NCBI RefSeq assembly: GCF_025024155.1
Contig: NW_026251710.1
Location: forward strand, 930,001-994,000
Length of the DNA stretch: 64,000 nucleotides
Source of the DNA: Gamsiella multidivaricata
Lineage: Eukaryota > Mortierellomycota > Mortierellomycetes > Mortierellales > Mortierellaceae
Reading direction: 5' to 3'
Part shown: one piece after another, positions 32,267-44,155 of the stretch
How positions within the stretch are numbered: the first letter of the stretch is position 1
How the letters are laid out: each line of letters begins with the position of its first letter
Position numbers and translations under genes: made by a program
Notes under the pieces: model-generated
What the model was told of the DNA's origin: nothing
What the model saw: the letters and a program-made list of their open reading frames with translations, nothing else
The model's database searches: none

Positions 32267-32758
32267 GGCCAGAGTCGAGCGACGTGAATAAGAAGTGTAG
32301 GTGTGGGGAGGTGCTCTAGGCTGTGCCAGATTATCGGCTCAGGAATAAAAAAAAAAAAAAGATCAACAAACAAATCGTGACTGCCAGACTGAAGACTATA
32401 GTCCTCCCTCGCACGGGCCACATGCAGCTTCGCCCTTCGACCGAGAGACAAACTTGATTCAGTCAAGCCGGAACAGACCAGCAGGAATACCTAAGACTAC
32501 AGAAAGTCCTCTATTAATGCCGCATGATGAATATAAGACAGCAAGCGCCAGGCTATGCTGGATATGTGTAACCGCTCTCTCTCATTGGGCAGAAACATTT
32601 TATAGTGTGACTGATTAGCATTTTTGCTATGACCAAACCTATCCATCATTCTTCTTTCTTCAACAGCTGCCCATCCGTACCACCAACTTGCACAAACCAC
32701 ATTCCCAATGACTATCTTGCTCACCCTCTAAGCATTAATTACTCAGCAAATCCCCAAC
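32267..32758. promoter_or_regulatory. Divergent promoter region between RIX7 and the LEA-like gene
   Basis: This 492-base stretch lies between the starts of two divergent genes. It contains an A-rich run near 32,346-32,360 and no supported frame. It presumably holds both promoters; I see no clear consensus element beyond the pyrimidine-rich leader before 32759. Confidence 0.4.
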
Positions 32759-35700
32759 ATGGAGCTCAATCTTAAGCACAAAGCCAAGGCTGTCATCGAC
32801 TATCTTTACCACCAGCTCTTCAACGAGCCAGCCTACAACCCATCATCCGCATCTCACACCACTGCATGTGTCAATTCCTACGCACCCACCAAGAGCGATC
32901 CTTGGGACGCTCAAGGGCAGTACTCCAATGACGAAATAGGTGAATGGGCAGCAACGGCCCACGACAAGGTCGTTGCTGTTGCCTCCAGTGCATCAAACGC
33001 AGTGTCCAATGCAGCAGCCAACCTGATCGACAGCACACAAACTGATGGCAATGAGCATGGTGAAGGCTCATCCTTCCCATCATTCTGGGGAGAGTCTCAA
33101 TCCAAAGACCAATACCACTTGCTCGAGCGCGCTCAATCCTCCCTCGGCCCCTCGACCGCATGGAGTGACTTTGCTGGATCCCACGCTCCGCGTCTTCACG
33201 AGCTGCAGTCGCAATGGGGGCTGCATGGTCTGGCAGACAGATTCGGTGTCGAACCATACATCGTGCTTTTGGTTCTGTTACTGCCTATTGTTGTTCTGCT
33301 GTTGAGTGTCTGCGCAATGATGGGAGCAGGTCATCCCAATGAGGAGCCTCATCACGACTACAGGCATGAAAACATGGCGGAACCGTCCAAGGTCAGAGGC
33401 AAGGAGGATCGAAAGTCGTCCTCATCTTCTAAGCAAGCAGATGGAACCTCCCCGAGGTCCTACGCCGGTGCGGTTAAGCAAGGCATAGATCGCAAGGGCC
33501 CAATGGCAGATGGCGCAAAGGGTAATGATAAGCGACACGTCAATTTAATATTGAATGTAGGTATCTATGTGCTACGTGCTCTAATAGCCTGTAATATCGA
33601 ACGTTTCGCCTACATAGCTGAATCACACGGAAATCAAGAGCAGGAACAGCTCGGTAACGGCGGCAGGCGTAGTTCCTGGGCCGCAATGATCGGTTCCGCT
33701 GGGCTTGTGCCTACTGAATCTCCTGAACATCACGATCTCGTATCTGAAACCCACGGCAAAGGTAAACTATGCTACTCTATTCGTTGTCCTACTAAAGTTC
33801 AATCTTTCGGAAGTTGGCCTAAGCCTTTATAGTGTTTTATAAAGATAACATAGCAGACGGAAATCCTGCCGACGCGCAGACCAGCAGAAGCAAGACTAAC
33901 GAAACAGCTAACTCCCACAACTCAAGCTTGGAAAACGCTGCCAAGTCGTTCAGCACTGGAGCTCACAGTATCACGCCACACGGAGGTACCGCCCATCGTG
34001 AATCCCAGTCAATGTCAACCGAGCTGCAGAAGGATCACTTACATGTCTTGCGATAACACTAAGCTTCTACGACGTTTGTTTTCTTATGGGTGTAGACACC
34101 CTTTCCATGATCATGGAAGGTATAAGAGATGGTCTTCCTCTATAATACAAATCAACGTAAACACATTTGTTCACATCCTAAACTAACGAGGAACTTTGAT
34201 TTTCTGTCTACAGACATAGTTGGACCCTCGGATATCCAGGTCGAAGGCGAGGAGATCGACTTCGATAATTTTATGGAGTACGAGACCGATGATTCCAAGA
34301 GCGAAACCCTAGGCCTCGCGAGCAAGGAATCTGGCATCCAACCGACAGGCACCAACAAGGATTGTCCTTCCTCGCACGACACCTTGTCGACTCAGGACGA
34401 AATTACTCCCGCTTCCAACAATAGGTCTAAGACACGAGTTCCGCGGACTTATAGCAGCATCAAAGAAACGGTTCGCCATCGCCATCAGCCGCACATCCTT
34501 AACCATCATCACAGCCGCTACGATCGTCATCAACCTCGCGATGATAACTACGAACAGACGGCAGAAGTGCAGAGCCTTGCGTCCAAAATTATAGACTTTG
34601 CGAACACCAACAGCATCGCGAAGAACTTGAACGGCATTTCAGGAGGAGTTCTTGGTGCGACTCTGGCCACTGTCGCTGCTGCAACAAACATTGCCGAAAC
34701 AGCGGCATATGCCTTCAAGGAAAAATTGCCCTCGCTGAATGGTAACTATGCTTCCCCGGATAATAATTGTGGGCACACCACTGTCAACAAATATCCTGAC
34801 ATGAGTGTTCTCTTATATCACTAACAGATGTCACAACCAAGGACGCATTGGCAGAGAACTTTATTTCCAAGGCCGCGAACGATCTGAAGGAACTCGCTGC
34901 GTCGACGGATGGTAAGGATTCTTTGCCGAAATGCGATAGTATTTTCAGCTATATCCGATAGTGTCAGTACTAACTTGACTGTTGTGGTTGTTCTTTTGTA
35001 TTACAGTTGGCCAGACTTCCTCCACGTCCGCTAAACCAGAAGTGTCTTCTATGGCTCAACTTCTCTTCCCCAGTGACCGGTTGTGTGTGGGTACCAAGGG
35101 TAAAGGCGTCGACCGCTCCTCGGTCCACACGCAAGAAAACCGAGATGAGAATATGTCCATTGAGCCCGGCATGGCTGCCAACGCGTCACGTACTCGTCAA
35201 CGAAGCGTCAATCATAGTGAGCCCACCATGACCACGGCAGCATCATCCACTTCATCCACCACTACCATGGAACCCACTACTGCAGCTACCGCATTCATTG
35301 CAAGCGTGAAAGCTGCTGCAGAGGTATTAACTGCCGAGGATATCTCGATTTATCGTGGAACATCGATCAGCACAGTTGACGGCAATACTGAGAGGTCGTC
35401 CATTTACAAGCGAGTTAAGGTTTATGATGTCGAAGACATTACTCTCGGGCCAAAGCTTATTCAGACGCCTTACCACGACCCTATCAGACGCGAGCACATC
35501 AAGCGCGATAAGGGGTATGCGGAATACGAGAAGAGCGAAAAAGGCGAGAAAGGCGAGGAGATTGGGGAAAAGACGGAAGCCAACTTTAACCACGATGCGA
35601 CCCCTGCCCCTGTCAAGTGGTCCGAGAGAAAGAAGCAACACGACGTTGAAGATATCTCTCTCGGTCCTAAGCGCGTTCACGTTTATCACGATCCTATCAA

Positions 35701-38700
35701 GAACAACGGCCATGACAAGCACGGCAAAGAGGTCAAGGTCAGTCACTCAGACACAAATGACTTGGCAGAGCCTGACAGCACCCGAGGGAAGAGCGACAAC
35801 CAGTCGCCGACACCAAACTCTCTCAAGACCTCACCGACGGAAATGGAGAAAGAGAACCCTATAAGGGGTACCGATTGGGGCAATGCGGCAGTCATGGCAG
35901 TGTCTGTGGAGCAAAGCAAGCCTCTGTCCGGATCACATTCCTTGCCCTTATCTTTGGGCTTTACGAGGGGGCCAAGGGTTGAGGAGGCTGTGTCAAAAAT
36001 CGAGACCGCTGTTCAGGAGTCATCACAAGAGTCTGTTCCCGAGACGACGAATGCTGCCAGGCAGCGCGGGAAGAGAGCCGCTAGCGATGTCAAGACAGCC
36101 AGCAAGAGCATGATTGATTCCGTCAACAGCTCTGCTCATGCAGACGGAGCTGCTGTCAAGGATCAAGCCAAGGAAACTGTCAGCGCGGCTGCTCACAGTG
36201 CCCAAGCCAAGATCGAGAACGTCAAGAGCAGTGTCAAGAAAAAGGTGCAGGGCGCCAAAACTGCCGTTGACAAAGTCACTCCCCAGACAATCGATGATAC
36301 TGTCGCGTCAGCCCATAATACAAAGGGACTTGCGGCCCATGTTATTGAGGACACGATCGATGGAGCCAGGAATACCGTTATCCCCAAGGTTAAGGATGCG
36401 AAGGACGCTTCTTTGCACAAGGCAGCTGATTTGAGCCAAGATGCCTCTGACAAGTCAAAGACGACAGCCAACTTGATCATCGACTCGGCACACTCGGCTA
36501 AGGCCGCTGCAGTTGGAGAGGCCACCACTGCTGGCAACACCGTCACTGAAACTGCACAGTGCACAAAGGACACAGCTCTCCATACTGCAAGCGATGTGGC
36601 ACAAAAAGCTGTGGAGAGAGCAAAGGGGACCGCTATCTCGACGGTTGGCACAGTCCTACATGCCACAGACATGGTCGCCAATGAGATGCAGGCTGCGATC
36701 GACACTTCCCTGGATAGAGTCCATGCGGTCAAAGATGTTGCTGTTGAACAGGTCGCCTCTGTCGTTGGTACAGCTCAATCCGTCGAAGACACCGGGGCGG
36801 ATCAAGCCAAGGCCACTATCGACTCGGCGCTTAACACCGCTCAGTCTGCAAAAAATACTGTCGCCAAAAGATCAGCTGATGCAGCTTATACTGGTACTGA
36901 TTACGCCAAGGCTACTGTCGGTTCAGTCAAGAACACTGTCGGTTCGGCCAAGGACACTGTCCTTCAGACTGCCGGTGCTGTGATCAGCGGCACCGCCGAC
37001 CAATCCCGGTCCACGGTCGACTCGGCCAAGGATGCTATTACCCACACTGTTGCAGAGCCAGCGAGGCAGGCAGAGCAAATGATTGGAACCATGGTTGACG
37101 CTGGTAAAGGGACTGTGGACTCGGGTATCAAGGGTGTGAAGGAGGTTGCAGAGAAACTAGGCCAAGAAATCCTGGAGAAGGCTGAGGAGGTAACCAACGC
37201 GACTTCCTCGAGTGCGAAGAAAAAGAAGAAGAAGAAGAAGAAGGCCAAGGCCAAGGCCAAGAAAACCAACGAGAAAGGAACCGAAAGTGGTACAGATGTT
37301 TTGGAAAACAAAGTGAAGGAATTCAAGTCCAAGCTCGATTCAGCGATTGCCGGTGCTCAAAAACGCGACAAGGCCACCGCCAAGAATCCCAAGAAGGGCA
37401 CTCGGAAGAAGATCGAGAACGATGCCTCCCAGGAACACTCCACTCTTGACGCAAACGCTGAGTCGTCTACTACAGAGACTGCGTTCGAAACGTCCAGGGA
37501 CACCCTTTCGTCTGTCAAGCACTTAGCTGGAGGAGTCGGTGATGCCGCCTCGGAGGTGATGGTGCACGCTGCTGAGATCGCATCCCAGTCGCTGACCAAG
37601 GTCAAAGGCAGCACAGCAGCTTTGCTTGAAGCTACAAAGAACGATGTGCTGGGTAAAAATATCGAGCATCACCACGATCGGAATGGTCGCCATGAAGAGC
37701 TGCGCGATATCGAGAACGATTTGGAGGACAAGCTACACTTCCACGGCATCAGTGCCTCAACATCTTCGGCGGCCAAGAAAGCTAATGAGGTCGCGAAGGA
37801 GTACTATGACTCCTTGCCCGGAGGAAACAGTTCTTCAGCATTAACTTCAACTGCTACTGATACGTCTTTCATCACGGCAAAGGACCAGGATGCGTCCAGT
37901 ATCAGCTCGAAATCTTCAAGAGACAGCATCGTCCTCGACCACGATGACTATGTGTTCAGAGACAAGAACGGCGACCAAGTTGCTGCAGAGGACATGGATG
38001 AAGTCAGTAACTCTGACGAGGAAAGCGACAATAACGGCGACCGTAAAGAAAACGAGCAGAGGGCTTTCTTCAAAGCGCCTGGGATCCTGCGAAGCGCAAA
38101 AGTTGCTGCTTCGGCAATGGTAGCTCGGGTGGCGGATGTCTCGTACGAGAACCTGGATATCGCTAGGAGCTCCTTGTCAGGACTTGCTGGCAATGTGGCT
38201 GGGACATTCCTTGGCCATCGTGAGCACCAGATCCAAGAGCAGAAAGACGCCCATGAGAGCAAAGATGCGAAGGCTGACTCGGAAGACGTCGCCGCTACAG
38301 GAACTGATTTATCTTCCAACAACAAGACGTACGAGGAAGCATCGGAGACTGAGAGCGCTGACGACGATTCCTTTATTGATATCGCTTCTGCTGAGGACTT
38401 TCATCTTGATCAACATCATGACGACTCCACCTCGAAAGACATTCCAAGGGATAAGAACAATGACGGGAAGATTGATCCCTCACCGCAGCTTTCTGCATCA
38501 CCCATGACCTCAACTCACACGAAGCCGGAACATCATCATGCTGCTGTACTACCCATATCGGAAGTATCCCATAACCAACCCAAGACCTCAACCACCGAAC
38601 ACACAACTTCTGCCCCAATGAGTTATAGCAGGGTCACAAAGTTGAACCTGGCTAAGGATGACTACGGTGTCCGCGCCGGCATGTCAGAGAGCCATGAAGG

Positions 38701-39025
38701 CGAGTCGCTTCAAGAGCCCGTGGCACAACCCACACAAGATCCGACCCCACCTGAGGATTCGCATCTTCTGAACCAGGACTCTATTCCGCACCATGGGCAA
38801 TCCGCTAGCATACTGCTCAAGAGTGCTCACAAGCACAACCATCATCATACGGCGTCGGAGGATAGAGACGAGCATGAAGTAAAGGAGCAAGTGAGTAAGG
38901 TTCCTGTAGCAGACGCCCGACAGGACTCTGGTTTTAATATTATTTTATGAAAATTATGGAATACAGGGGGCGATCATAACAGTTTGGGCGGTGACTACAT
39001 CTCGGACTTTTTCGACGACGAATAG
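32759..39025 (+). CDS. Large membrane-anchored protein with LEA/apolipoprotein-like amphipathic repeats
   Basis: Modelled as join(32759..33560, 33618..33761, 33833..33985, 34214..34741, 34828..34911, 35007..38894, 38967..39025), 1,885 residues. I do not recognise it as a named family. Residues about 168-192 (VEPYIVLLVLLLPIVVLLLS) form one strong transmembrane helix; the rest is hydrophilic. Between about nt 36,050 and 37,200 the protein is an Ala/Lys/Asp/Thr/Val-rich run of near 11-residue repeats (AKDTVLQTAGAV, VDSAKDAITHTV, TVDSGIKGVKEVAEKLG), as in late-embryogenesis-abundant proteins, perilipins and other surface-binding amphipathic helices. A Lys tract at 37,217-37,242 follows. The motif DVEDI-[TS]-LGPK is repeated twice about 230 bases apart. 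All six introns are phase 1. Intron 1 is 57 nt and stop-free, so it could be retained; the donor of exon 3 is uncertain (GTATCA at 33968 is an alternative). A lipid-droplet or membrane-contact role is inference only. Confidence 0.65.
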
Positions 39026-39194
39026 ATCTGAGCATCGATTGGAATCCAGGACCACAAGACAATAAAGGGTGTACCATTTATGCCGATATTTATTATGGCT
39101 CCCAGTTCTATGGTGCTCATGGACTCGCTCGAGTAAACAGCGGTCTGTTCTCTCCTTGTCAAGAAATAAAAGGACCGACCACTGCCCTCTTCCC

Positions 39195-40645
39195 TTACAC
39201 GACGCTGTACTCGACTGGCGTCAAAATGCTCTGCTTTGAGAAGGGAACTTCCGAGCCATCCGAGACCTGTGTAACAGCCACCACCTAATATTGTTTTCGA
39301 AAATGTAAAGAGATGGCATGTCAGTCTAACGATCTGCTGCTCGTCATCAACGACTCCGTGCAATGGTACAGAAAACCTACATCGACGTCGCAGATGAGGC
39401 GCTCGCTCTCAAACTGAATCGAGACAGGGAAGTAGTTCTCCGGGTCTTCGCCCTGGCAGTTGAACTCCATGCTTCCTGCTGGGTTATCGGAGGTAATCGA
39501 TGGCAATTGCCAGATCAGTGCGCTCTGTTGAGCGTCCACAAAATGTTCTCCATCCGCCTCGCCCACTGTGGGACGTGCTCCTTGTCTATAATTCAAGGGA
39601 AATTGAAATCAGATACACGGACAAGGACTGGCGGTATTGCAAGATTGCATTTGCTGCACAGGTTGAACACTTACGGAAGTGGGATGATGATGTTGACGTT
39701 CTTGAACTCCATAGCCTCATTCTCCAACTGATATTCAATATTGACATCGCACGATCCATCGCCAGCAGGAGATGGCCAGCAATTAACTAATAGAAGGAAG
39801 ACAGGAGACATCGCAAAGGTGAGAAAGAAGTTTGCCCAAAAAGAGATAAGCTTGGACCTGGTACAGCTTCTAAAACGAGATTAAAACGTACTTGAGAGTG
39901 GAATCGAGCTTTCGTCCTTGCTAATAAATCTCCAACGTAATACTCCTGTGGATGTGTTGAGTGGAAACTCTTTTGATGAATCCCTGAATGCGATGACCTT
40001 CTCGCTGTTGAACAAGACCTTGTTGACATTGGGATGGGTCTAAAGACAGTGTAAAGTTAAGAGAGGTCCGGTTGAGTATTAAATCCCGCTATCTGCTGAA
40101 TAGCACTTCCTTGTCCATCACGGACGAATAGCAATATACCTTGAATTGAATGCTAGGGTCTTCCAAATGCATCAGAGCGAGACTGATTTTGGCACGCGCG
40201 GGATCGGAGACACGGAGCATCAAGTCGCCCTTGACCTCCATATTCTCCAAACCGCCATCCCTGTTGGCGACCATCGTAATCTTTTCCTCAATATGAACAT
40301 GTACGCTCTCCATGGGAAATGCAGGCTCAGATGGAGCAGAATAACTGGGCTGAACCGGTACCTGGTGCTGCTGAACCATAGGTGATGATGTCTCAGCCTC
40401 AGAACGCAAGGACTCCATGAGATCGATATTGTTCTGTTTGCGTCCCAATTGCATGCCTCTGGCCTTTGTTGTTGGTGCTTTGGATGCGGCACTATCAGTT
40501 GAATATTGCAGATAGATAAAGATTAAGCACGATGTGACAATCGCTACTCAGAATCATTTCCGATTTTGATGTGCAAGCGTACCTGAACTTGGACAGGCCA
40601 TCATCCACGGGTGTGGGAGAGTCGTAGCCCTGGTTGCCACTCATT

Positions 40646-40677
<32 letters not shown>

Positions 40678-41795
40678 TCCTCCCATGCCTGACTGTCCGC
40701 CATAGCCCATAGGGCCGCTTTGGCCATATCCACCACTCATTCCCTGACCATAGCCGCCTCCCATGCCGCCCATGCCGCCCATGTTCTTCCTCTGCTCCTT
40801 TCTCTGGAGATCCAAAATCTTTGCCCTGCGCTTGAGCTCCTCCTTAGCCTCGCGCTCTTTGTTCTACATTAGCAGGAATGTTGTCGATTAGTGTCAAGTA
40901 AATCGCATTTTTATCGTCTCAAAACACATATGGGAATCCAACTCTCTTGCTTCATACCTTCTCAATCATCTCTTGGATCTTTTCTTCATGACTCTCCATC
41001 TCCGAGATGCTGGCGACCTGGGCCAAGTTGACGTTTTCCCTGTAGCCGAGTGAAATAATCTCATCAAATGAGCTGAGCAACTCGAAGGCATTCCTGTCAA
41101 TCTCGCGTGCGTCAGTGGGTCTACAGACCGAGGACACCACCCTCGAGACCAATTGCAGGGTGTCAATATCTACAAGAGTCCATAAGTCATGAATAACGGG
41201 CCTCCGTTAACATTGATGATATCGATCGATACGTCTTCTTATTGGAATACAGGCTACGTTGAAAGCTCGTTCCTGATGAGTGGCGGCAACTGAAGAAGAG
41301 TGCATCCCTACCTTGAAGAATGTTGGATTGTTTGTTGGTGATGAGCACAACGAACAGGTCTTCCAACGGCTGATAGACGTATCGCACATGCTCTGTTTCG
41401 ATTGTAGTATGTTGTTGTCCACTGCTGGTCAAACGAGGGAAGGAAGCGATCAAGCCCTCGATCCTGGCCCGTGTCATCTCGCGGAACTGACGCGAGATGA
41501 GAGCTATGAAAAAAGAGGACGAGAAGGAAACCGGATGAACAAATGCTGAAGACTATGATTCTTGAGAAAAAAAAAAATAGAGCAAGGAGGATAGGTTTCG
41601 GCGTTGGTTACCTTTGCCGCTCTTCGTGCAGATGGAGATTGCGAGAACGACCTAGGAAGATGACAAAGTGTAGATAGATGATGTCAGGTACCAAGCAGAT
41701 CGTTGCTGTATAAGACGTGTAGACACAATATCCTTGAATTCAGACTGTTGTTGTTGCTGTTCTTGTTGATGATGATGATCCCGATGATTTACCAT
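39195..41795 (-). CDS. RET2: Coatomer subunit delta (delta-COP)
   Basis: Ten exons: complement(join(39195..39284, 39381..39585, 39675..39786, 39892..40039, 40140..40491, 40583..40863, 40958..41169, 41312..41503, 41612..41651, 41793..41795)), 544 residues. Delta-COP is the adaptor mu-like subunit of COPI coats for Golgi-to-ER traffic (Ret2 in yeast, archain in humans). The longin domain starts [20 protein letters not shown] and continues [19 protein letters not shown] Gly-Met-rich linker (GGMGGMGGM repeats, about 40,620-40,790) precedes the mu-homology domain, which includes [39 protein letters not shown] and [17 protein letters not shown]. The last exon encodes [20 protein letters not shown] and ends EYSVV, matching the usual end. 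The coding part of exon 1 is only the ATG, with donor GTAAAT directly after it. The gene converges on the LEA-like gene. Confidence 0.93.
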
Positions 41796-41928
41796 CGTGT
41801 GCTATTATTGCTGTTGCTGTTAGTCGGTCTTGTTGCGTCGCCTGGTTGGTGGTGATGGTGGAAGTGATGATGAAAGGATGCAAGTCTATAGGGTAGCTCT
41901 CGTAGAGAGCAGTGGTGACTGTCCACAC

Positions 41929-41941
41929 ACTACAAGCGCTC
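41929..41941 (+). repeat. Left copy of 13-bp direct repeat (candidate target-site duplication)
   Basis: ACTACAAGCGCTC, identical to the copy at 49885-49897. Two copies of the same 13-mer in roughly 200-base windows on either side of the element are unlikely by chance. Sequence beyond the 13 bases differs on both sides. Confidence 0.5.
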
Positions 41942-42136
41942 GTTGGAGCATTAAAAACGCACCAACTACGCCAGCAAAAGGCGACGCCATAGAATTTTTT
42001 TGGTGAGCATAAGCAAATACATGCAGTAAAAGAATTTCGGCGTGCAATAACAGAATTATGCAGCTTTAGGATATAAATTACACCTACCGATCATTTTTAA
42101 ATGTGCTTGCGAACACATATATGGTTGAGATGGGGT
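41942..42136 (-). ncRNA. Candidate guide-RNA (omega RNA) scaffold 3' of the Fanzor frame
   Basis: In TnpB and Fanzor systems the guide-RNA scaffold usually overlaps or follows the 3' end of the nuclease gene and ends at the transposon boundary, with the guide taken from flanking DNA. This minus-strand stretch lies between the Fanzor stop and the candidate left end. It has a seven-pair stem-loop 19 bases after the stop (42101-42118, arms ATGTG and CACAT with further inner pairing). Position and structure fit, but no RNA evidence exists, so this is inference. Confidence 0.3.
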
Positions 42137-42680
42137 TTAGGCACTTCCTGGGGCCTGGCTAGTTGCCGATTCCTGCCCTGATGCCGCATTGGCCGCACGC
42201 TTGCGCCTTGGAGCTCCTTCTTGTTCTGCAGCCGCGGTTGATGCTGTCCTCTTTCGGGCCACACTGCCCTTGCTGGCGCTGGTGCTGCTAGTACTACTGG
42301 TGCTATTGGTGCTGCTAGTGCTACTGTTACCATTGATGCTGCTGCTACTGGTGCTCGCGCTATCGGTTACTGTCTGTGTAGCTTCCATCCAAGGATATCT
42401 ACCATTCTCATCTACAGGCTGAAGATAGAGTGGCTTCTGTTGCTGAAGCAAGTGCCCTTGAATAACGTTGCAAATATTGTGGCCCGCCATGATATCGCGG
42501 TGCATGTATGTCTTGCAAGTCTTGCAATACAGCCGACGTATTTGAACCTGGCCGACAAACTCCTCGCACATCGGACACTTCTTTGACGTGTAGTACTCAT
42601 TGACGCCCACGACAATATACCCGAGCGCCCTTGCCTAACGGACACAGAACGTAAGGCGCCTCATTAGCGTCATCAGTAGC

Positions 42681-42717
<37 letters not shown>

Positions 42718-44155
42718 GAAATCGAATGTCTTGCAATGAAGCACTAACCCTTTGAACAAAGTACGACTGGAAGGACTCATGTAACGAGGAAAGTCGTCCC
42801 GTGGATGAAAACTTGCCTAGACCAATGCCGATTACAACCTTGTCCTCTTCATCTCGCTGTCTACCAAGCGATCCTCCAACCATATTGAGCAGGCGATCTG
42901 CGATGATGTCGAATTCTGCCTCTCTAGCTTTTCTGGCATCCCACTGGTGCTTTTTGAATGTGGCGCTTTTGTTGTAGAACTCGTCGAGCTGCTCCTTGAC
43001 GCCTGCTAATCCCGCAACGTACTTTTCAACGCTGGCATCCTTTCCGCGAAGGGCTGGTAGCTCGCTTTCGATGTTGCTGATAGATTTTGCTGCGCCTAGC
43101 GGGATCGACCGTTTGCGTTCTTCTAACCAACGTCGAAACTTGAATGTTGGTTGGTATACGGCCTTCTGCTTTACAGCTAGGTTGTAAAAGACCTGGGAGC
43201 TGCGGGCGGAAGCCTCGGTGTCATTGTCATTGTCAGGTTGTTCGGTACCGACGGCACTGTTCTGTTGATGGAAGCTCTCCTTGGATCTCGGCATACTCGC
43301 TCCTGTAACACATGCTTGCTCTGGATTATAACTGTCGTTGCGTGGCTTTCCATTTTCGAGGCTGACGGATTTTTTCATGTCATCTAAGGTCTTCTCAGGC
43401 AATAGAGCGCTCGCTCCAACCACAAACGCTTGACCAAGATCGAGACCTAATATCTTGATTTTCTCTGGTTCACAGTCCCAAAGAACTGCGACATCCTGCT
43501 TCGTCTTGACAACGTTCCGAACCTCAGTTAGGTAATAGTCGACTCCACCCACAGTGGACGTAATCCGAGAAGGCAATATGTCCGTGGGATGCCGCCTGTA
43601 CCGAACCGAGAGAAGCTCCTTCAGCTTGAATGCCGTTAACTGGAGACGAAAGCCATCGGTCCGAATAGATCCGCGAATAACGTAACCGCGTTCCTTATAA
43701 GTGCGGGGGTCGAAATCCTCGTTCTGAATGATTCTCAGGTGCTCTTTGATCTCTGCAAGTGAAGGTGTCGCGAGGTTGTTGAATGATTTGCTGATTCCGG
43801 GCATGCGACGCTTTTTATGACCCAGTCCTACGTCGGTGATGAGTGTCGTGAGGAGGTAGCCTGGTGCTTGGTTGGCCAGCCAGTACGACATGTCAGACAA
43901 CGCAGGACGATAGTCCTTGGCTCCATGAAGACTCTGCAGCTTCGCCTTGAGTGTGTCGCTCTTCCAAAAGATTGAAATCAATTCCAGTTCCGTGAACGCG
44001 ACGAACGGCTGCGCGGAAGGCGTACACGCCATTAACTTCCGAGGGTTCTTGGTCAGCGGGTTCAGACGGTAAAAGTTCTCGACCGCAGAGACGTCGCCAC
44101 GAATGTCAATGCATGTCCCAGCCGGCAAGAGCCCTTTGACCAGTTGTTTCTTGAG
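42137..44155 (-). other. Fanzor nuclease domain (exons 4-5)
   Basis: Domain-level entry. Exon 4 begins LKKQLVKGLLPAGTCIDIRG and carries RuvC-I; exon 5 begins ARALGYIVVGVNEYYTSKKC and carries the zinc ribbon and RuvC-III Asp. After the nuclease core there is a tail of about 100 residues, Ser/Thr-rich then Arg/Lys-rich (about 42,137-42,420). Intron 4 contains the T20A17 palindrome. Confidence 0.85.

Noticed and set aside
38895..38966. Ending the LEA-like protein at the stop at 38950
   Set aside because: A GTAAGG donor at 38895 and an acceptor at 38966 join in phase to an acidic tail ending DFFDDE, which looks more natural; either end changes only about 20 residues.
39321..39363. Extending the delta-COP mu-homology domain through the frame reading [11 protein letters not shown]
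   Set aside because: An acceptor at 39285 gives a phase-0 join to an ending that matches delta-COP proteins, so the intervening frame is intron.
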